Assembly: GCA_020746875.1 (NCBI GenBank)
Contig: JAGTJL010000020.1
Coordinates: forward strand, 1,240,001 to 1,304,000
Direction of reading: 5' to 3'
DNA: 64,000 nt
Source of the DNA: Rhexocercosporidium sp. MPI-PUGE-AT-0058
Lineage: Eukaryota; Ascomycota; Leotiomycetes; Helotiales
Positions 57,794 to 64,000 of the stretch are shown here, piece after piece. The notes below the pieces were generated by a model. The model was given only the letters and a program-made list of their open reading frames with translations, made no database searches and was not told the origin of the DNA. How positions within the stretch are numbered: the stretch's first letter is position 1; the number at the start of each line of letters is the position of its first letter. The translations under genes were made by a program, and so were the position numbers.

Positions 57794-58842
57794 ATGGCAA
57801 TACTTACCGTCCTCCTTACCATCCTATCCGTATCACCGCTTCTCCACGCCTCAATCATCCCCTCCCAAAACCAAGCTCACCTCTCACCACCAAACCCCTC
57901 CACATCCGCCTCCACCTCCTCAGACGACACCCCCCTCCCCCTAATAATCTGGCACGGCCTCGGCGACAACTACGCCGCAGACGGTCTCGCTGATGTCGCT
58001 GCTCTGGCAGAGAAAGTCCACCCCGGAACATTCACCTACATAATCCGACTCGACGAAGACGCCTCCTCCGACCGCACCGCAACCTTCTTCGGCAACCTCA
58101 CCCTCCAACTCGAACAAGTCTGCGCCGACCTAGCCTCCCACCCCATCCTCTCCACCGCCCCCGCCGTCGATGCCCTAGGTTTCTCTCAAGGCGGGCAATT
58201 CCTGCGCGGCTACATCGAGCGCTGCAATAAACCCCCGTGAGGAGTCTAGTCACATTCGGCAGCCAACACAACGGCATCTCCGAATTCCAGACCTGCTCCT
58301 CGGGCGACTGGGTCTGCAAAGGCGCGCAAGGCCTCCTCCGGTCAAACACCTGGTCCTCCTTCGTCCAGAGCCGCTTAGTACCAGCGCAATACTTCCGCGA
58401 CCCCGCGCAGCTCGACGATTATCTAGAGCATTCCAACTTCCTAGCCGATGTTAATAATGAGCGGCAGCTGAAGAATCAGACGTACAAGGAGAATCTGGGG
58501 AGGTTGGAGAGGTTCACGATGGTGCTGTTTGAGGAGGATGAGACGGTTGTGCCGAAGGAGAGTAGTTGGTGGGCGGAGGTTGACGAGGAGGGGAATGTGA
58601 CGGAGTTGAGGGAGAGAGATATTTATAAGGAGGATTGGGTGGGGCTGAGGGGACTGGATGAGAAGGGTGCGTTGAGGTTTGAAACGACGGAGGGCGGGCA
58701 TATGCAATTGGGGAGTAAGGTTTTGAAGAAGACTTTTAGGGAGAACTTTGGGAGGATGGGGAGGAGTTTTGATGAGGGGAAAGTTGAAGAGGGTATTTTG
58801 GAAGAGGGTGAGGGAGGGGAGGAGTGGCGATTGGAGTTGTGA
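57794..58842 (+). CDS. ppt1: palmitoyl-protein thioesterase 1, with a one-base frameshift
   Basis: Lysosomal/vacuolar hydrolase that removes palmitate from cysteine. ATG 57794 sits in GCCGCCATGGC and opens a signal peptide (MAILTVLLTILSVSPLLHAS). The alpha/beta hydrolase core has IIWHGLGDNY (51-60), the nucleophile motif GFSQGG (Ser131), SLVTFGSQHNGISEF, an EEDETVVPKESSWW block with the catalytic Asp, and GGHMQL with the catalytic His. The frame breaks after CNKPP: the next residues (VRSLVTFG) are in another frame, at a run of five C (58232-58236) where six would restore it. No intron signals fit. The C-terminal ~40 residues are Glu/Gly-rich. If real, the allele is broken; it may be an assembly error. 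Confidence 0.88.
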
Positions 58843-59175
58843 GGAGGGAAGAGATGTATTATCTGTGTATTTTTGGATAGGCGTTTGGGCAGCGGTTCTG
58901 CAGGGTTTTAAATCCCTTTAGCAAGGACTTCTCCTTCGGGAACGGGAACACTAAAATGAGAGCACATGAATCTACTCAGAGGCGACCTAGATTATGAGAA
59001 TACAAGATTTTTCTTTGGCTATATTCTCTACAAGCAGCTACAATTCCGCAGCCACAGCAAGCGAGGCGACCCAAAACAGAATTTTTCCCATCCGCCTATA
59101 CGCCTCATACGCCAGGCAATGAATGATTAAACAATTCCCTCTCCCAGCAACCATTTTCCACAAAAGCCAAGCTGC
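58843..59175. other. intergenic (convergent 3' ends)
   Basis: 333 bp between the 3' ends of PPT1 and the L1-domain gene. No gene seen. Confidence 0.5.
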
Positions 59176-60507
59176 TTAAGCCGCACTCTTCTTCGCCCTC
59201 TTACTCGCCTTGGGCATCTCATCCGCACCAGCGTCAACCGCCGCCTCAGCCTTCTGCTTCTTCAACTTCTCCTTCCTCGCCTTGATCTCCTTGTCAAGGT
59301 TATCATCGTTACTCTCCAACTTCGCCGCCAAGACCTTCTGCTTCTTACTCTTCTTGCCCTGCCCAGTCTTCTCCGCATCAGCACCGGCAATAACACCCTC
59401 CACACCATCCAAAACACCACTCTTTCTCTTCTTCCCCACATTCGCTGCCTGGATCTTACTCCTCGCCTCCTCCTCGCCCAGAACATCCTTCTCATCAGTC
59501 CACAACTCATCAGCCAACCAGATGGGCAACGCAATAGTCGCAGGTCCCTTGACATGAAGCGATCGCACACCCCTCCACTTCTTCGGCACATGTCCCTCGA
59601 TCAACCCCAGCGCCACAGCCTCAATATTCGCAGCCAGCTTCTCAGCATCCCAACTCGCATACCCAACCCTAACAGCCGTCTGCGTCGACGGCGTAAGACT
59701 CACAACCGCACACTTAATAGCGCGCTCAATCTCCGCCGCAACCGCCTTCGGGCTCGCCGCACCCCGTCCTCCATTCTGTCCCTCCCCCTTGCCCTCCCCA
59801 GTAGGCTTCGCCCTACTCACCCTCTTCCCATCGACCTTCGGCGCTGGCTCCGCGATGTCCACAGGGATAGGCCGCTTCGTCGTCCCCTTGTAGAAAGTCT
59901 TCCCCAGCAACTTAGTCAGCTGCGTGATGATCCTATCATCAGCGAGGAAGATATCGTGTTCGGCGTACAGCTTCCGCTGCGCTTCGTACTGGTTGTATTT
60001 CTTCTTCAGCTTGCTCACGCCGACGACTTTCGTGATGCGCGCGGCGAGTGCGCGGGGGAAGGAGGCGTCTTGGATGAGGTCTTTGTAGGTGCGTTGCGGG
60101 TCGGCGGTTATGAGGCAGATGGTTGTTGTGGGGGAGGTGTTGAGCGCGTGGGGGACGGTGAGGCGGAGGGGCTTGAATTTCTTGTCCTTGATGATGTGCG
60201 TTTTGGTGGTGAGGGAGAGCCAGATCGGGGTTGATTCGTCGTCGGCTTCCTCTTCGTCGTCGGAGGTGTCTTTCAGGAGACTTTGTTTGCCCGATGCGGT
60301 GGTGCTTGCTTTTTCGCTGGTCCTGATGTGTGCTAGGAGGGCTTTGGAGGCTTTTAATGTCTACATGAAATTTAGCATTGGCTACGTGCGAAATGTCCTA
60401 TTCCTCTAGGAAAATGTTCGAGGAGCTCTGCTCACCTGTGCAGAATCAAGCTGGTAAGGCGATCCGCTTTCCACCTTGGTGGTCAGCGCTGTAGATGCGG
60501 CAGGCAT
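59176..60507 (-). CDS. ribosomal L1-domain protein, Cic1/Utp30 type, two exons, 418 aa
   Basis: Exon 1 60507-60436, intron 60435-60361 (GTGAGC...CATGTAG, 75 bp), exon 2 60360-59176; phase 0. The join gives MPAASTALTTKVES and QTLKASKALLAHI. The L1 domain follows: IWLSLTTKTHIIKDKKFKP, then ICLITADPQRTYKDLI, ARITKVVGVSKLKKKY, FLADDRIITQLTKLLGKTFY and KRPIPVDI. A Lys/Ala-rich, Glu-rich C terminus ends KASKRAKKSAA. In yeast the related proteins act in nucleolar pre-ribosome assembly; Cic1 and Utp30 cannot be told apart here without an alignment. No neighbour gives a further hint. Confidence 0.88.
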
Positions 60508-61780
60508 CTTGAAAGGTCCAGGCGACAAGAAGTCTTGTCAGTTGGAAGGTCTGAGAGGCAGATCGTTGAGTTGATCTGGTGGTGTGGAGTGCAATTGAGG
60601 TTGGTGGTGAACAAACGACAGCCCGCCAAATACTTTTCGATATGAAATTTTTAGGATGTCGGCAATCTAAAGTCCGATCAACGCTAGACCTTTCACAACG
60701 AGTTGGGGACTGATCCCTGTCAAAGCTTCCACCAGTGAGACTCAAGAGCTCAGATTTGGATGCTGGAAAGTACTTAGTATTCATTTTGTAGTAAGGAAAA
60801 CCTGCATTCAATTTAAAGATACCGATAAAAAACCAAATCTCATGTTGGCCGTCAATGATGCTGCTAGCCCTCAAATGCAGGTCAAATAAATAGACTAACA
60901 AGAAAGTTGTATTTCAACATTACCTCAACCATACTCTTTACCTACTTCTGCCATGACATTACATCTTTTGTTTCTACCATCTGGAATTGAATGTTATTAG
61001 AATAGTTAGTTGCGTTCTGTACATATGACTTCCCTGCATGGGTAGCCAGACTCCATACAAGATAAGGTATTCCACGTTGGGTGTCGAACCAACAGCTGGT
61101 GCGGTAGACTGCCTGCGTGCCAACCAATACTAAGGAAAGCATAAGATGGTATAGGAACATCACGAAGTCTTCGAAAGCTCGAATCTCCCCTTCCCGACGT
61201 CTCTGACAGTCGCTCACTCCTCACCAGTTCGCAAGGGGGAAAGACGTAGCCAGGAGTCAGAAAACAAGAATAGCTGTTGAAAACACAACTACGAATACAT
61301 CTACAGCCCTTCATTTCCTCTCCTGCCACCACCATTCGTTCATCCATACTTTTCTACCACTCACTCTCATCAACCAAACCAAACCAACGGAAAACCAGAC
61401 CAACCCCGCTCCATCATCAACTCCCACCATCCCAAACACACAAAAACCCATTTATACCATCCCCCAGAGGAGAAGGAGAAGTGAAGAGGGTAGGAGCTTG
61501 CCAGAACCAGAATCGCTATAATGCATACCAACGAACCAAAATCCTGACTTGCTCCTCCCAATTTCCTCATTCCCCCTCCATTTTTCCATTAACCATTGCG
61601 ATACTTTTGCCCAGTTCATGATCCATGATCGTTGTCATCCGTCCATTCTCTCATTGCCCGGTTGAATTGACCAGCCCAAGATCCGCATATGCTTCACTGG
61701 ACACACACAGACCCCAGCCAGTCAAATCATCCTTGCCAGATCCAGCTCTAAGTCGTATACGGTACTGCGAGATTGACCAT
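60508..61780. other. 1.3-kb intergenic region
   Basis: Promoter of the L1-domain gene and 3' flank of the TMEM33-like gene. Short ORFs only. No RNA gene or repeat recognised. Confidence 0.5.
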
Positions 61781-63018
61781 TTAAGAAGCCTTCTTCTGTG
61801 CTGGAGCACCACCAAGGTACTTTCCAACATCGGTAGCGTCGTGGAAGGTTCTAGCTCCACCCTTAACGGTATCCCAGACTTGTCTAGCGATGGGAGGGGT
61901 AGATTGAGCACCGACCAAGCTGTCGACTCTCGCCTCGAGCTGCTTGAATTGGCCTTGCACGAAGCTGCTCTGGGCGAAGCGCGCGCGGAGGAAGGCAGTG
62001 TAGATGGCGATCAGGATCCAAGAGCCCCTTTGGAAAGTGATGGCGGAGAGGAAGAGACGGCCCCAAAGGAGGATCTCGAGGATAGCGACGAGACCCATGG
62101 AGGCGTCATAGTATTCCTTGACAAACTTGCCAATGGTGTCGGCGGTTGCGTTGGGCTTCGTAGTGGCCTTGGCGGAGGGGGAGGCTCCTGCGGGGGGGGC
62201 GACGCTCTGGGCTGGCTGGAGAGTGGGGATCAGGTTTGTGCGGGTGTAGGTTGCGACGTGGAAGACGGAGTAGATGCCGAAGGGGAGCATCGCGAGGGGG
62301 TATTGAGGGGAGAAGAGCCAGACGAGAGCCATAGCTAGATTTGCAAGTCAGAAACAAGACATCATTACGTAGTTGGCTGGAGACATGGACTTACCCAAGT
62401 ATTGGACATTCTCATCAGCAGCCAGGGCAAGAGGGCTACCTTGGGCCTTTGCTCCACCTCTCGAGCGAGCACGGAAAGCCTTGTAGACGACAATTCCATA
62501 GGTCACAGCCGCCGAAATGAAGGCGGTGCGGTAGGAGAACCTGGCCCATCCCGAGTAGTAGTTGAAGGTGATGTAGGACAAGCCGTATCTGGCGATGCAG
62601 AAGAGGAGAGTCAAGTGTCTGTTTGCAAGGTGTCAGCTAGCTTCCTGCGCGTTCCCTCGCACCAGAATATAGGTCTTTGTGGGCGAGGATTGGGAGGTAT
62701 GGGTCTGGTGTCAAGCAGGGCCGAATCCATCCTATCCTGAAGCTCAGAAGAACAGGACACCGCTTCAGAAACATATGCCTGCGCCCCCAGCTCCACGATA
62801 TGATACCATACACCGCTGCTGTTCAAGGAAGATTGACAAAGGAATAACGTACCCAACGAACCAGGCAACTGTAGAGAAGGGTATCAGCATGTACACATTA
62901 GAACGGGCGAGCGAGGTCAGCTCAGGACCGGAGACATGGTGGACTTACACTGGAGAGTCTGCGCGAGTTGCATCAGTCTTTGCTGCAGCGGCAGCGATGC
63001 GGAAGGTGGGGGAGCCAT
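61781..63018 (-). CDS. TMEM33/Pom33-family membrane protein, four exons with 16-nt microexon, 287 aa
   Basis: Exon 1 63018-62949, intron to 62869, exon 2 62868-62853 (only 16 nt), intron 62852-62619, exon 3 62618-62395, intron 62394-62335, exon 4 62334-61781; all phases agree. The product begins MAPPPSASLPLQQRLMQL and has hydrophobic segments around HLTLLFCIARYGLSYITF, SYRTAFISAAVTYGIVVYKA, YLAMALVWLFSPQYPLAM and GLVAILEILLWGRLFLSAI, then a short amphipathic region near QVWDTVKGGARTFHD. This is the layout of TMEM33 / Pom33-Per33: membrane protein of the ER and nuclear pore that helps pore distribution and reticulon function. A (TGG)-rich tract lies upstream. Confidence 0.88.
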
Positions 63019-64000
63019 TGCTGGGTGTTGAATGGAGGGTCGATGTGTTGAAGAATAGTAGTCTGCAGAGGATGTGTTGTTGTCGGGAATGTCTTGAGGA
63101 GAGAGGGGGGGAGATAGCGAAACGTGGTCTATTTGGTCGGGTGGTGGTGGTGGTGGTGGTGTCGTGTGCAAGAAGAAGAAAGTTGGTGGAAGCGATGTGG
63201 TGGGAGTGCGGGTGGGAAGGGAAGGGAAGAGGAAGCTCTGGTCTGAGGATGGCTGGGGCTGGCTGGTGGGTGGTTAGCTGGATCCCTGTCTCCAAAACGT
63301 CACAAACAAGCTTGGAGCTTGAGCTGAGGGTGAATGGATCAAGAGATAGATGTATGAATGTATGACCGCATTCTTTGTAAATAACGAGCCAACCTACAAG
63401 TCGTAAGAGACAATCAATAAATCAATCAACCAATCAATCAATCAGTCAATCAATTCCTGAATCATTCACTTAAAGGATCAATTATCCATTTATGATTTCA
63501 CGATATCAAAGAATGCAAGATGCAATATTAATATTCCATAATTAAATACCAGCACTCCCTCCTCAAGAAGTTACAGTACGACCAATTGTGCTGCCTTGAT
63601 TCGGCAGTCTGAAGCCACATTGCATTGTATTATATCCCCCGTTGCCCCCTTTCGTCATCGCTGTGGCTCGCCCTCAACCTCGCCCTCGCCCACCAACGTC
63701 AGTCAGTTCGCTAGTCCGTTGCTTGAGCCGTCCTTGATCTTTCACATGCTAGCAACGCAGTGATAATGATAAATGCAGGGGATCAGAGGAATCGATCGGA
63801 TTGAAGAAGGGATCAGGATTAGGATGTCTCTCTCTCCCCTCTCCTGTCATACTAGATTTCATGTACAAGTTCCATCTTTTCAATCTCGTTTCCGGGTGCA
63901 TACATCGTTAGTCAAGGGTTTGGAAGACGGTAAGTATTTCTTATATCTGGGGAAGCTTGTGCGATCACATCAATATGATCCTCAGCTAACGACGAATCAT
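63019..64000. other. promoter and 5' flank of the TMEM33-like gene
   Basis: No gene. A TGG/CCA repeat lies at 63141-63161 and a TCAA/CAAT tetranucleotide microsatellite at 63411-63455. The remainder to the window end holds only short ORFs. Confidence 0.5.
63411..63455. repeat. (TCAA)n microsatellite
   Basis: Imperfect tandem CAAT/TCAA units over 45 bases, about 0.4 kb upstream of the TMEM33-like start codon. Confidence 0.8.

Noticed and set aside
63411..63455. Possible CRISPR-like repeat
   Set aside because: A simple (TCAA)n microsatellite without spacers, in a eukaryotic promoter.

Overview
The window is from a filamentous ascomycete (Pezizomycotina). The evidence is short introns (mostly 47-120 bp) with GTAAGT-like donors and CTAAC/CTGAC branch points, HET-domain proteins, a 2EXR protein, a DUF1996 secreted protein and a nested Ty3/Gypsy-in-Fot1/pogo insertion carrying RIP-like C-to-T decay. 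The mix of HET, BTB/POZ, 2EXR and F-box families fits Leotiomycetes (Helotiales), but that placement is inference. No RNA genes, CRISPR arrays or bacterial-type features were seen. Most gene models below were spliced by hand from reading frame, splice signals and phase, so they include several genes that have no long single ORF.

Layout. 0-6.8 kb: a truncated MFS drug transporter, a small conserved-looking hypothetical gene, a three-exon F-box gene and a two-exon hypothetical gene. 7.7-10.4 kb: decayed BTB/POZ genes and an interrupted small membrane ORF. 10.8-20 kb: a low-complexity coiled-coil protein, the Cdc3/AspB septin, a 2EXR protein and a spliced 103-residue secreted protein with eight cysteines. 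20.4-21.7 kb: a DUF1996 secreted protein. 23.3-28.3 kb: a divergent pair. One gene fuses a chymotrypsin-like domain (His/Asp/Cys) to a four-helix membrane and ectodomain module; the other encodes a tail-anchored uncharacterised protein. 30-32 kb: a second MFS transporter. 33.7-34.4 kb: a cupin. 35.2-41.7 kb: a tandem family of divergent BTB genes, one intact and three broken.

41.9-57.1 kb is a HET-domain cluster (two intact genes and one pseudogene) split by a nested mobile element. A 2.2 kb Fot1/pogo-type DNA transposon (TA target site, 44-bp TIRs) sits 82 bp upstream of a HET start codon. It is interrupted by a 7.66 kb chromodomain Ty3/Gypsy element with 258-bp LTRs and a GTTAC target duplication. 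Gag-pol is full of stops, yet an antisense multi-exon gene between pol and the 3' LTR reads through without a break.

57.8-63 kb is a conserved housekeeping block: palmitoyl-protein thioesterase (with a one-base frameshift), a Cic1/Utp30-type ribosomal-L1-domain protein, and a TMEM33/Pom33 membrane nucleoporin-like protein with a 16-nt microexon.

Functionally the window is a mosaic. Conserved cell-biology genes (septin, PPT1, CIC1, POM33) alternate with fast-evolving accessory families: HET allorecognition, BTB and F-box adaptor candidates, secreted proteins and transporters. Decay and transposition are concentrated in the accessory parts.
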